From: Pedobacter sp. WC2423 | GTDB lineage: Bacteria > Bacteroidota > Bacteroidia > Sphingobacteriales > Sphingobacteriaceae | Direction of reading: 5' to 3' | Length of the DNA: 64,000 nucleotides | NCBI RefSeq assembly: GCF_040822065.1 | Contig: NZ_CP162005.1 | Span: forward strand, 4,278,001 to 4,342,000 | Shown: piece after piece, positions 8,671 through 16,995 of the stretch | How positions within the stretch are numbered: position 1 is the stretch's first letter | Layout of the letters: each line of letters opens with the position of its first letter | Notes under the pieces: generated by a model | The model's database searches: none | The model's input: the letters and a program-made list of their open reading frames with translations, nothing else | Told to the model about the DNA's origin: nothing | Position numbers and translations under genes: made by a program

Positions 8671-9601
8671 CGATTGGTTAGATATAGAATTACTGGAAGA
8701 TTACCTGGATGGTAACCTTGACAGCAAAGCTATGCATAAAATTGAGAAGCAGGCGCTGGAAGATCCTTTTGTTGCGCAGGCACTGGCAGGACTAAGTGAA
8801 TCGCGTGGTAAAGCAGTGCAAAATGTCTCCTTACTTCAAAAACAATTGTATGAGCGTATCTCGCAGCAGCAGGTAACCAGGAAGGAAACCGTATTTACCT
8901 GGCAGCGTTTAAGTGTTGCAGCAGCTGCGGCTGTGATGTTTATCTCAGTAAGTATCATGTTTTTCATGAAGGATAGAGAGAAACGTGAAGAGATGGCTAA
9001 AAACCAGCCTAAAAAAATAGAAGTTAATATTGCGCCTTCACCAGCTCAGGCTGTGATTGATTCCGCAAAAAATGATATTTATGCTGCTAATATTCCGGTT
9101 AAAAAAACTAAACCGGTAATTGTCGGGCAGGAAGCACCTTCAGCAGGATTACAAAATGAAGTTTTAAGAGAAAGAATTGTACAGCCATATGCGATGCAGC
9201 GTGCGCCAGTTCAATCAGCAGACAGTAACAATACCGCTGGTATTCCAATGCAAGCTATGCGCAAAATGAGTAAATCAGCGCCAGTAGCAGAAGAGTCAAT
9301 AACGGGCAAAGTTGCCGGAATGGCTGTTGCTACAGCTATGCCTGAAATATCTGCTCCTGTTGGCGGCTGGGTAAATCTGGATACTTATCTGAATGATCAC
9401 AATAAATTGCGTGGTACAGGTGATAAACTGGTAGAATTAAGCTTTTTAGTAAACAGTGAAGGAAATCCTGCCGATTTAAAAGTAACCAAAGGGATCAATA
9501 AAGAATTCGATGAAGAGGCCATCCGGCTGATTAAAGAAGGTCCTAAATGGGAACAGCCTAAAAATAAAGAAAGCAGGGTAGTTTATACCGTTGCCTTTTA
9601 A
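8663..9601 (+). CDS. Membrane protein: anti-sigma-like N-terminus fused to TonB C-terminal domain
   Basis: The GTG start overlaps the sigma gene, so the two are translationally coupled. Residues 1-75 resemble the short helical cytoplasmic part of anti-sigma factors (LEDYLDGNLDSKAMHKIEKQ). One membrane helix follows (LSVAAAAAVMFISVSIMFF, about 88-106), then a disordered periplasmic linker. The last 80 residues are a TonB_C domain (LVELSFLVNSEGNPADLKVTKG, WEQPKNKESRVVYTVAF). It probably holds the sigma factor at the membrane; the TonB_C domain could contact an outer-membrane receptor. This is inference: no zinc HxxxCxxC motif is present. Confidence 0.75.
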   Translation: MNNDWLDIELLEDYLDGNLDSKAMHKIEKQALEDPFVAQALAGLSESRGKAVQNVSLLQKQLYERISQQQVTRKETVFTWQRLSVAAAAAVMFISVSIMFFMKDREKREEMAKNQPKKIEVNIAPSPAQAVIDSAKNDIYAANIPVKKTKPVIVGQEAPSAGLQNEVLRERIVQPYAMQRAPVQSADSNNTAGIPMQAMRKMSKSAPVAEESITGKVAGMAVATAMPEISAPVGGWVNLDTYLNDHNKLRGTGDKLVELSFLVNSEGNPADLKVTKGINKEFDEEAIRLIKEGPKWEQPKNKESRVVYTVAF

Positions 9602-9603
9602 AG

Positions 9604-9640
9604 AAAAACCCCTTTAACAATTTGTTAGAGGGGTTTTTTA
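9604..9640. terminator. Bidirectional rho-independent terminator
   Basis: A stem of about 15 bp with one G.T pair (9607-9620 with 9621-9635), flanked by A and T runs, between the sigma/anti-sigma operon and the convergent phosphate transporter gene. Confidence 0.88.
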
Positions 9641-9669
9641 TGCATATGACTGGAGTAAGCCTGTTCTTA

Positions 9670-10698
9670 TTATGCAGCTCCAATACCAGGGAAGAAAAAG
9701 TCAACCAGCTTGAAAATAATAGCAGCTAATACTGCTGAGACAGGAATAGTTAAAACCCATGCCCAAAGCAAGCTTACTGTTACTCCCCATCTTACTGCTG
9801 AAACTCTTTTTAATAAACCAACCCCAACAATAGAACCTGTAATTGTATGTGTCGTAGAAACCGGGATACCGAAGTGTTCTGTGATTCCAAGAGTTACCGC
9901 ACCTGCAGTTTCTGCTGCTACGCCCTCAAAAGCATTTACCTTCGTAATTTTTGAACCCATTGTTTTTACAATTTTCCATCCACCGCTCATGGTACCTAAA
10001 GAGATAGCCGCATAACAGGTAAATGGAATCCATTCTGGCATTGTATCGCCTGTTTTTAACACTTTCGCTGCAACCATGGCTACATAAATGATACCCATTA
10101 CTTTTTGAGCATCATTTCCACCGTGGGTGAAACTTAGGGCGGCAGAAGAGATCAACTGTAGTTTTTTAAACCATTTTTCTGCAACCGAAGGTCTTGCATT
10201 TTTAGAAAGATGCAGCAGGATAATGGAAATAATTACGGAAATGAACATTCCGATTACGGGAGCAAGTACAATAAAAGCGATGATTTTCAGTATCGGAGCC
10301 AGGTTAATTGCTGACATGATTCCAAAACCCAGTGAACCTGCTTTTGCCATACCAGCGCCAGCGAAACCACCAACTAAAGTATGTGATGAACTTGAAGGGA
10401 TACCATACCACCAGGTAAATAAATTCCAGGTGATTGCTGCTAAAAGTCCGGCGAGGATAACCTCGAGTGTAATGAAATTTTCTACAACCGTTTTAGCAAT
10501 AGTGTTTGCAACTTTGTGATCTGTAAAGTAGAAGTAAGCAGCAAAATTAAAAAGTGCTGCCCAGAGTACTGCCTGAAAAGGAGTAAGTACTTTTGTCGAT
10601 ACAACCGTTGCAATAGAATTGGCGGCATCGTGAAAGCCATTGATATAATCGAAACCGATAGCCAGTACAATTACGACGATCAATAAGGGTGTAAGCAT
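9670..10698 (-). CDS. Inorganic phosphate transporter, PiT family
   Basis: A polytopic inner-membrane protein with the two inverted PiT repeats: GFHDAANSIATVVSTKVL near residue 21 and THGGNDAQKVMG in the second half, plus the family motifs SSSSHTLVGGFAGAG and STTHTITGSIVGVG. At 342 aa it is a short PiT form, common in Bacteroidota. It takes up phosphate, probably as a metal-phosphate complex, with protons or sodium. It lies 11 nt after the DUF47 gene and is surely cotranscribed with it. A histidine kinase gene lies just before the pair. Confidence 0.95.
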   Translation of the reverse strand: MLTPLLIVVIVLAIGFDYINGFHDAANSIATVVSTKVLTPFQAVLWAALFNFAAYFYFTDHKVANTIAKTVVENFITLEVILAGLLAAITWNLFTWWYGIPSSSSHTLVGGFAGAGMAKAGSLGFGIMSAINLAPILKIIAFIVLAPVIGMFISVIISIILLHLSKNARPSVAEKWFKKLQLISSAALSFTHGGNDAQKVMGIIYVAMVAAKVLKTGDTMPEWIPFTCYAAISLGTMSGGWKIVKTMGSKITKVNAFEGVAAETAGAVTLGITEHFGIPVSTTHTITGSIVGVGLLKRVSAVRWGVTVSLLWAWVLTIPVSAVLAAIIFKLVDFFFPGIGAA

Positions 10699-10709
10699 TT
10701 CGTTGAATT

Positions 10710-11351
10710 TTAAGCGTTTTTAACCAATATAGATTCCAACACATTTGCTGCATCTTCACATTTATCTGTAGCCATTTCAAGTGTTTGAAGAACTTCTTTC
10801 TGCTTAATCAGTTCAATTGCATTGGTTTCGAATTCGAATAACCTTGCGATTGCGATATTACAAACATAGTCCGCTTGATTTTCACCACTATTGATACGTA
10901 CACAGGCATCAGCAATGACACGGATGTTCTTAAAGCTTCTCAATTCTTTGATGGCTTTATCTAAATCTGTACACATTTCAACCAGTAATTCAGCCAGTTT
11001 AATCATGGCATCGCCAATATTCGTGATGTTATACAGTTCTATATTACTTGCTGAAGCATGAATATAATCTGCAATATCATCCACAGCACTTGCCAGTGCA
11101 TGAATATCTTCCCTGTCAAAAGGTGTGATAAAGTTTTTGCTTAATTCTAAGAAGATCGAGTGCGTGATATCATCACCAACGTGCTCAAGGCGTTCAATCT
11201 CCTTAATATATTCTTTTCTTTTTTCCAGATCTTTGGTACTTAAAGCAAGAAAAAGTGCTTCTGAGATCTTCAATACATTACTTCCGGCTTGTTCAAACAG
11301 CGGTTGGAATTTTTTGTCTTTTGGTGTAAAGAACTTAAAAATATTATTCAT
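10710..11351 (-). CDS. DUF47/PhoU-like protein, Pit accessory factor
   Basis: A soluble, all-helical protein of 213 aa of the DUF47 family (COG1392, phosphate transport regulator). PhoU-like metal-binding signatures are visible: LEHVGDDITHSIFLELS in the first half and CEDAANVLESILVKNA at the C-terminus. DUF47 genes sit almost always next to pit genes, as here (11-nt gap), and are thought to gate or regulate Pit transport. The direct mechanism is not established. Confidence 0.92.
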   Translation of the reverse strand: MNNIFKFFTPKDKKFQPLFEQAGSNVLKISEALFLALSTKDLEKRKEYIKEIERLEHVGDDITHSIFLELSKNFITPFDREDIHALASAVDDIADYIHASASNIELYNITNIGDAMIKLAELLVEMCTDLDKAIKELRSFKNIRVIADACVRINSGENQADYVCNIAIARLFEFETNAIELIKQKEVLQTLEMATDKCEDAANVLESILVKNA

Positions 11352-11438
11352 GTTAACTATAAGATATGGTTACAAAAGTAGGATCGCAATGTTAAGTTAG
11401 TGTTAAGTGTTAACATAAAAGGAATATTTCTTTAAATC

Positions 11439-12464
11439 TTAACCAATTTTTTGAAGTGTAAACGCAAAAGTAGTCCCGATTTGGAGCGTACTTCTAACCG
11501 ATATAATTTGCTGATGTGCTTCCAGAATATGTTTGACAATAGCCAGTCCCAGGCCAGTACCGCCAACTTCTCTGGAACGGTGAGAATCAATTCTATAGAA
11601 TCTTTCAAATAATCTCGGCAGATGTTTTTCGTCTATTCCGATACCATCATCAGTAACTTCAATCAGGTATTGATCGTGCAGTTCAAAGATTTTGATCGCT
11701 GTAGATCCGTTCTCTTTACCATACTTGATAGAATTGGAGATCAGGTTAATCATCACCTGTCTTATTTTCTCCCGGTCTGCATTTACAAAAGCCGGGTGCA
11801 TATACTTATCTTTAAATGAAAGCTGAATCTTTCTGCTTACTGCTTTGTCTTCCAGGGCTTCCATGACTTCTTTGGCCAGGAGTACGAAATCAAATTTCCG
11901 GTAATCAATAGGTACTTCACCAGATTCCAGTTTCGAAATTGCGTCCAGATCATTGATCAGGTAGCTCAGGCGTTCTACATTTTTCTCTGCCTTCTGTAAA
12001 AACTTAACAGCCATTTCCGGGTCATCCAGTAAACAGTCCTGTAGCGTTTCTATATAACCCTGAATCGCAAACAGCGGGGTTTTAAATTCATGAGATACAT
12101 TGGAAAGGAATTCTCTTCTGAACTGTTCCTGTTTTTTAAGCAGATCTATTTCCTGCTTTTTAGCACCAGCCCATTCTTTAACTTCATGTTCTACATCATT
12201 GATCGGATCAGTACTCACATATTCACCCAGCGCATCTTTCAGATCTTTCCCTAATTTCAGGTTGTGGATCAGTTTATAGATCAGTTTGATTTTAGAATAG
12301 ATATACTTTTCCAGCAGGTAATAAAACATGATAAAACTTGTCACAAACGAAACCGCAAAAGAGACGAGCATAAAATACCAGCTTTGCTGGAAATGGAAAT
12401 TTACCAGCCCGATAGACAGGCCAACTGCAAGCGCAGTAATTAAAACCAGGACACTTAACTTCAT
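11439..12464 (-). CDS. Membrane sensor histidine kinase, PhoR-like
   Basis: Two N-terminal membrane helices (residues about 4-24 and 29-52) leave almost no periplasmic loop. A linker leads to HisKA with FLSNVSHEFKTPLFAIQGY (phospho-acceptor His125), then HATPase motifs: N box NLISNSIKYG, G1 VTDDGIGID, F box LFERFYRID, G2 GGTGLGLAIV. The arrangement is that of PhoR-type kinases. It lies 87 nt upstream of the DUF47-pit pair, which suggests phosphate signalling, but no response regulator gene adjoins, so the partner must be elsewhere. The specific role is inference. Confidence 0.9.
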   Translation of the reverse strand: MKLSVLVLITALAVGLSIGLVNFHFQQSWYFMLVSFAVSFVTSFIMFYYLLEKYIYSKIKLIYKLIHNLKLGKDLKDALGEYVSTDPINDVEHEVKEWAGAKKQEIDLLKKQEQFRREFLSNVSHEFKTPLFAIQGYIETLQDCLLDDPEMAVKFLQKAEKNVERLSYLINDLDAISKLESGEVPIDYRKFDFVLLAKEVMEALEDKAVSRKIQLSFKDKYMHPAFVNADREKIRQVMINLISNSIKYGKENGSTAIKIFELHDQYLIEVTDDGIGIDEKHLPRLFERFYRIDSHRSREVGGTGLGLAIVKHILEAHQQIISVRSTLQIGTTFAFTLQKIG

Positions 12465-12517
12465 AAGGGCAATTTACGAGATAATAATCAAACCGGATAT
12501 TAAATTTAGAATTCAGC

Positions 12518-13291
12518 TCAATCCTGCTCAAATTGTTTTTCAGTCAGGTATTTCCAGTATCTTTTGGGTACATGCTGTACATGTAACTTCGTGTTTTTCC
12601 TGGCCTGAATATTTGTGCTTTTAAAGTAGTCTTTCCAAAGCAAAGCGTACAAACCTTCCTTTTCTGAAACGATAGCATTTGCTATTCCCGTTGTTTTTTG
12701 CCGCTGGTTAAAATCTATCTTGATTTCTTCCACTTTGCTCAGATCATAAAATAAACCGTAGTTTCTTTTCAAATCATAAATGATCCACTGCTGATCCGCA
12801 TACCGGTTTTTGAAATGTGTGGCAATTAATGGTAAAACATTAAAATCCGGATCTATTCCGCAATAAAAAATACCGTCCGCATTTTGCTGAAAGCGGATAA
12901 AAGCTTCCATTCTGTGTTTTTCCCGTTCTACTTTTTTAGCTATTTTGCTTAAGGCCAGTACATAAGGATTGCCATAGTTTTTTTCTATAGCCGGGCCTTC
13001 TGTAAATAGATAACAGGCAAACTCAAATAATGCGGTATAACCTTCTTCCAGTTCGGAGAGATAGGTGCAATAAAATTTCCGGAGTGCAGCTTTGGATAAA
13101 TTAGATTGTAAGCCCTTCCAAACCCGGTCAGCCTTTTCCCGTTCATTCACAATATGCAGGCAAGACATAAAAGCATCCGGCTGGAAAGTGGCCTCAGTTT
13201 GGAGCTTTACCTGCCCGGGTTTGCGCTCAAACCAGTTAAATACCGCAGATAACAGCCCTTCAAAACTTCCATCAAATATGTAGTTCTGCAT
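12518..13291 (-). CDS. TIGR03915-type DNA metabolism protein, radical-SAM partner
   Basis: A 257-aa protein of the TIGR03915 / DUF4130 family (probable DNA metabolism protein linked to uracil-DNA glycosylase-like genes). The conserved features I see are the N-terminal YIFDGSFEGLLSAVF and the central MEAFIRFQQNADGIFYCGIDPDFNVLPL. It begins directly after the stop of the radical SAM gene (TAA then ATG with no gap), the usual pairing for this family. In many bacteria the domain is fused to a UDG-like glycosylase; here it stands alone. The biochemical activity is unknown. Confidence 0.88.
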   Translation of the reverse strand: MQNYIFDGSFEGLLSAVFNWFERKPGQVKLQTEATFQPDAFMSCLHIVNEREKADRVWKGLQSNLSKAALRKFYCTYLSELEEGYTALFEFACYLFTEGPAIEKNYGNPYVLALSKIAKKVEREKHRMEAFIRFQQNADGIFYCGIDPDFNVLPLIATHFKNRYADQQWIIYDLKRNYGLFYDLSKVEEIKIDFNQRQKTTGIANAIVSEKEGLYALLWKDYFKSTNIQARKNTKLHVQHVPKRYWKYLTEKQFEQD

Positions 13292-14548
13292 TTAAAAAAG
13301 AATAAGCTGGCTGGTATCGTACTTCAGATATTTACTCTGACTTTCTGCCTGTATAAATGCTTTAATCTGGCTTCCCTGGTAATCTTTTAACTGATAAGGG
13401 CTATCTGCACATTTGATGAAATGTTTAGCGCGGTTATAAGCTACTCCGATTTTTTTGAGCTGGTCTATCCGCAGTTTTCCGAATTTACGCGCCTGTACAA
13501 TTTTTTTTGCAGAGGTAACTCCAATTCCGGGAATCCGGAGGATCACTTTGTAGGCTGCGACATTAATATCCACCGGAAAATGCTGTAAGTTGCGTAAAGC
13601 CCAGCTTAATTTCGGATCGATGTCAATGTCAAGATGTGGATTTGCATCGTTAAGCAATTCGTTGACATGAAAACCGTAGAAGCGCATCAGCCAGTCTGTT
13701 TGATATAACCTGTTTTCTCTGATTAGCGGTGGTTGAGAACCTATCATCGGAAGCCGGTTATCGTAGCTAATCGGAATATAACCTGAATAGTAAACTCTTT
13801 TCAGCGAAAAATCCTTGTAAAACAAGGCTGCGGTCTGCATAATCTCCTGATCAGTCTCGGGAGTGGCACCAATCACCATTTGTGTACTCTGGCCTGCGGA
13901 CACAAACTTTGGGGTGCTTTTAATAAGCTTACGTTCTTCTTTAAACTGTACGATCTGATTTTTGATAAAGCCAAGTGGCTGGGTTACCTGCTGATGGGTT
14001 TTTTCGGGTGCCAGCAATTTAAGACCACTTTCCGTAGGCATCTCCAGGTTAATACTCATCCGGTCTGCATACATGCCTGCTTCCCTGATTAACTCTTCAC
14101 TTGCTCCGGGAATTGTTTTTAAATGGATGTAGCCATTGAAGCGCTCTTCCAGTCTGAGTTTTTTTACGATTCTAAGCAAACGCTCCATCGTAAAATCAGC
14201 ATTTTTGAAAATCCCTGAACTCAAAAACAAGCCTTCAATATAGTTTCTTCTATAAAAGTTCATGGTCAATTCTACCACCTCTTCTACAGTAAATGCAGCT
14301 CTTGTAATATCATTGCTTTTCCTGGAAACACAGTAAGCACAGTCAAAAATACAATGGTTGGTCAGCAGGATTTTCAGCAGTGAAACGCATCGCCCATCTT
14401 CCGTATAGGTATGACAGATACCTGAAGCATGACTATTTCCCAGGCCTTTATTGTCATTTTTTCTATTTCCTCCGCTGGATGAACAGGATACATCATATTT
14501 GGCAGCATCTGCCAGGATATTCAGCTTTTCTCTAAGACGTTCAGACAT
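13292..14548 (-). CDS. Putative DNA modification/repair radical SAM protein (TIGR03916)
   Basis: The CxxxCxxC cluster motif CIFDCAYC places this in the radical SAM superfamily, and the sequence from KYDVSCSSSGG through GICHTYTEDGRCVSLLKILL matches the TIGR03916 family. Near the C-terminus a helix-hairpin-helix motif (LRIPGIGVTSAKKIVQARK, about residues 340-358) suggests DNA binding. Together with the next gene it forms the conserved rSAM/UDG-linked pair believed to act in DNA repair or modification; substrate unknown. A 22-bp palindrome covering a -7 box lies just upstream and probably controls this operon. Confidence 0.92.
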   Translation of the reverse strand: MSERLREKLNILADAAKYDVSCSSSGGNRKNDNKGLGNSHASGICHTYTEDGRCVSLLKILLTNHCIFDCAYCVSRKSNDITRAAFTVEEVVELTMNFYRRNYIEGLFLSSGIFKNADFTMERLLRIVKKLRLEERFNGYIHLKTIPGASEELIREAGMYADRMSINLEMPTESGLKLLAPEKTHQQVTQPLGFIKNQIVQFKEERKLIKSTPKFVSAGQSTQMVIGATPETDQEIMQTAALFYKDFSLKRVYYSGYIPISYDNRLPMIGSQPPLIRENRLYQTDWLMRFYGFHVNELLNDANPHLDIDIDPKLSWALRNLQHFPVDINVAAYKVILRIPGIGVTSAKKIVQARKFGKLRIDQLKKIGVAYNRAKHFIKCADSPYQLKDYQGSQIKAFIQAESQSKYLKYDTSQLILF

Positions 14549-14553
14549 AATGC

Positions 14554-14575
14554 TATATTTGCTAACAAATATAGT
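14554..14575. promoter_or_regulatory. 22-bp palindrome over the promoter of the radical SAM operon
   Basis: A perfect 9-bp inverted repeat, CTATATTTG-CTAA-CAAATATAG. Each arm contains a -7 consensus (TATATTTG); the minus-strand one at 14567-14574 would start transcription about 15 nt before the radical SAM ATG. A repressor bound here would block the promoter. Given the repair genes, an SOS-type regulator is possible but not shown. Confidence 0.55.
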
Positions 14576-14594
14576 ATTTAAAATGCTAATTATT

Positions 14595-15254
14595 TTAGCT
14601 TTCGCATTCCCATTCCGAATAAAACTGATTCAGGTAAAGTTGCATGAACTGATGTCTTTGTTCAGCAAGCTCTTTTCCGGTCCTGGTTTTCATCAGATCC
14701 TTTAAGCGCAGTAGTTTTTCATAAAAATGGTTGATCGTTGGGGCTTCAGAATTTTTATAAGCCTCTTTGCTCATATTCAGGTCAGGCTTGATTTCCGGAT
14801 CATAGAGCACTCTGTTTTTATAGCCGCCATAAGTGAAGGCTCTGGCGATTCCAATTGCGCCTAGTGCATCTAAACGGTCTGCATCCTGAACAATATCAAG
14901 TGCTTTAGAAGAGAATTCAACTTTTCCCAGGCTTGCTTTGTAACTCAGGTTTCTGATGATTTGCTGTACTTCAATAATCGTGGCCTCGCTAAGTCCAAGC
15001 GTGCGGAGAAAATTCCCGGCCAGCTGCGGTCCGATTTCTTCATCACCGTTATTGAACTTGCTGTCAGCGATATCATGCAATAAAGCAGCAAGGGTGACCA
15101 GAAGTAAATCTCCACCTTCTTTGTTATTTATACTTAAAGCAGTTTTATAAACCCTTTCGATATGAAACCAGTCATGACCAGCTTCTGCTCCCTTTAGGGT
15201 ATCTTTTACAAAACTGATTGTTTTTTCTTTTATAACATCAAAGTCCATTTGCAT
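14595..15254 (-). CDS. HD-domain phosphohydrolase
   Basis: A 219-aa metal-dependent phosphohydrolase of the YedJ-like HD group. Motifs in order: H at HDWFHIERV (res 28-36), the HD doublet in LLHDIADSKF, and D in VQDADRLDALGAIGIARAF. These match the metal-binding set H...HD...D. The substrate is probably a nucleotide or related phosphate ester, not determinable here. A perfect -7 box ends 4 nt before the ATG, so the mRNA is predicted leaderless; a second Met two codons later is an alternative start. The radical SAM gene follows after 46 nt. Confidence 0.88.
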   Translation of the reverse strand: MQMDFDVIKEKTISFVKDTLKGAEAGHDWFHIERVYKTALSINNKEGGDLLLVTLAALLHDIADSKFNNGDEEIGPQLAGNFLRTLGLSEATIIEVQQIIRNLSYKASLGKVEFSSKALDIVQDADRLDALGAIGIARAFTYGGYKNRVLYDPEIKPDLNMSKEAYKNSEAPTINHFYEKLLRLKDLMKTRTGKELAEQRHQFMQLYLNQFYSEWECES

Positions 15255-15258
15255 GGAA

Positions 15259-15266
15259 CAAAGATA
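15259..15266 (-). promoter_or_regulatory. -7 box TATCTTTG, 4 nt before an ATG
   Basis: Minus-strand perfect TAnnTTTG, with 4 nt between its last G and the ATG of the HD-domain gene. No clear -33 element. Confidence 0.5.
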
Positions 15267-15286
15267 TTATAATTCAAATTATTTCA

Positions 15287-15538
15287 TTATTGCTCTAAAC
15301 GTACCCCGCGGCTATGATCCATCGCAATTAACTCTGTTACCTTAACATCCAGTACAGCTGCAATATGGAATAATCTTTCTACGGTAAGTTTGCTATAGCC
15401 CAATTCAATTTTACTATAAGCATTTTGAGAAATTGTCAGCTTGGCCGCCAGATAATCCTGCGTATAATTCCTAAACTCTCTGACTTTTCTGATGTTAGTC
15501 GCTACAATTTCGGGTTTTAAATCCAGGAGGTCTTTCAT
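15287..15538 (-). CDS. Small XRE-family HTH regulator, 83 aa
   Basis: A stand-alone Cro/C1-type helix-turn-helix: VREFRNYTQDYLAAKLTISQNAYSKIELGYSKLTVERLF covers the five helices, with the recognition helix at SQNAYSKIE. The C-terminal part (HIAAVLDVKVTELIAMD) completes the domain; there is no sensor or dimer domain beyond it. Its stop is 33 nt before the HD gene, but that gene has its own -7 box. Targets are unknown. Confidence 0.88.
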   Translation of the reverse strand: MKDLLDLKPEIVATNIRKVREFRNYTQDYLAAKLTISQNAYSKIELGYSKLTVERLFHIAAVLDVKVTELIAMDHSRGVRLEQ

Positions 15539-15663
15539 AAGCTAAATTAGTCGTCTTGATTAACTAACGTAATTGAAAAGTGTACGGATTTCAGGTTTTA
15601 AAAAAAATATTCCTGGTAGTGGTTAAGTTAGTACCCCTATACAAGTGCCATTCTTAGACCCAT

Positions 15664-15698
15664 AAAAAAAGACCTGTCCGAACCGGACAAGTCTTTTG
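15664..15698 (-). terminator. Rho-independent terminator of the methyltransferase gene
   Basis: A GC-rich stem (CCGGAC/GTCCGG core, extended by AGAC/GTCT with one mismatch) with a 3-nt loop. On the minus strand it is followed by a run of T (15664-15670). It lies 21 nt after the stop of the methyltransferase gene. Confidence 0.85.
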
Positions 15699-15718
15699 TA
15701 TAGTATTAAAAAAAAGAG

Positions 15719-16924
15719 TTAATCTTCTGCTTTATGCTCCTTAGGCTGAGGCCTTTCTTCTTCAGCTCTGCGGGTACCATCATACAATTCATATTCCATC
15801 ATACGGCAATCTAATTTACCATTGTAGAATTCAACTTTACGTGACGCTTTTAATCCGATTTTTTTAGCCAGATCAGGATTACCCGTAAAAATATAACCAC
15901 TGTAACCTTTACAATCTTTCTTCAGGAAATCGCCGATACGTTTGTAAGTAAGTTCCAGTTGAGAGTGGACACCTAAACGTTCTCCGTACTCAGGATTAAA
16001 TACAACTACACCTTTTCCGCCTTCAGGAACTGGGGTATCCGCGAAATCGCAAACTTCAAAAGTAATTAATGTATCCACACCAGCAGTCTGCGCATTTTTA
16101 CGGCTGATATCCACTGCATCCTCAGATAGATCTGTCGCTACAATCTGTAAGTCAATATTTTTGATCACCTGTTCTTTAAGAATTCTGCGTTCTGCGAAAA
16201 ATACCTCTTCATCATAACCCAGAATGTGCATAAAACCATAGTTCATCCGGAATAAACCAGGTCTTCTGTTGGTCGCGATTAATGCAGCTTCAATTGCCAG
16301 GGTTCCTGAACCACACATCGGATTGATAAATGGTGATTTCTGATCCCAGTTTGTGCTCATCACTACACCGGCGGCAAGTGCTTCCAGCATAGGTGCTTTT
16401 CCAGGAATTTTACGATAACCGTGTTTCGCTAAAGTTTCTCCTGAAGTATCGATAAAAATATCTGCTTCGTCATCTTTCCAGTACAGGTGGACAACAGTTT
16501 TATTCGCATCAGAACCTGAATTCGGACGCATTCCTTTCTTGTCTTTTATTCTGTCAACAATCGCATCTTTAACTTTCAGATTGGTGAAAAGCGGGGTAGT
16601 TATTGTTGGGTTATCTACATTGGAAGTCACCGAAAAATACCCTGAAAAATCAATCAGATCTTCCCATGGCATAGCTACCAGTTCACGGTATAATTCTTCT
16701 GGATTATTGACTTTAAAGCTATTTAAACAGTATAAGATCTGGCTGGCACATCTTAAGTTTAAATTCAGTTTAATACACTCTGTCAGTGTGATATTAAGCT
16801 CTACTCCCGTAGGGAAATCTCTTACGATTTCATAGCCCAGCGCTTTTACCTCTTCTACCAAATAAGGTGAAAGTCTTTTGTTACAGGTTAAAATAACCTT
16901 ACTTTTGTTGTGGAAAACTTGCAT
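15719..16924 (-). CDS. THUMP-domain rRNA methyltransferase (RlmL N-half / YpsC type)
   Basis: A class I SAM-dependent methyltransferase with an N-terminal ferredoxin-like/THUMP region (residues 1-160) and a Rossmann domain. The SAM loop is NPMCGSGTLAIEAALIA. The catalytic motif reads NPEYGERLG where the family usually has NPPYGER; the Asn is kept. E. coli RlmL methylates N2 of G2445 in 23S rRNA; Bacteroidota homologues lack the second RlmK half, as here (401 aa). The acidic, Lys-rich C-terminal tail is low complexity. Single-gene unit with its own terminator. Confidence 0.9.
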   Translation of the reverse strand: MQVFHNKSKVILTCNKRLSPYLVEEVKALGYEIVRDFPTGVELNITLTECIKLNLNLRCASQILYCLNSFKVNNPEELYRELVAMPWEDLIDFSGYFSVTSNVDNPTITTPLFTNLKVKDAIVDRIKDKKGMRPNSGSDANKTVVHLYWKDDEADIFIDTSGETLAKHGYRKIPGKAPMLEALAAGVVMSTNWDQKSPFINPMCGSGTLAIEAALIATNRRPGLFRMNYGFMHILGYDEEVFFAERRILKEQVIKNIDLQIVATDLSEDAVDISRKNAQTAGVDTLITFEVCDFADTPVPEGGKGVVVFNPEYGERLGVHSQLELTYKRIGDFLKKDCKGYSGYIFTGNPDLAKKIGLKASRKVEFYNGKLDCRMMEYELYDGTRRAEEERPQPKEHKAED

Positions 16925-16995
16925 AATTATTGTGCTAAGTTATCAATAATAATATAGAGATTTGAACTAGTCAATAGAATAAAAGAGTTATTGTT

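Noticed and set aside
9710..10519. Two plus-strand frames (101 and 130 codons) opposite the Pit transporter gene
   Set aside because: Shadows of a well-supported membrane protein; codon pattern follows the other strand.
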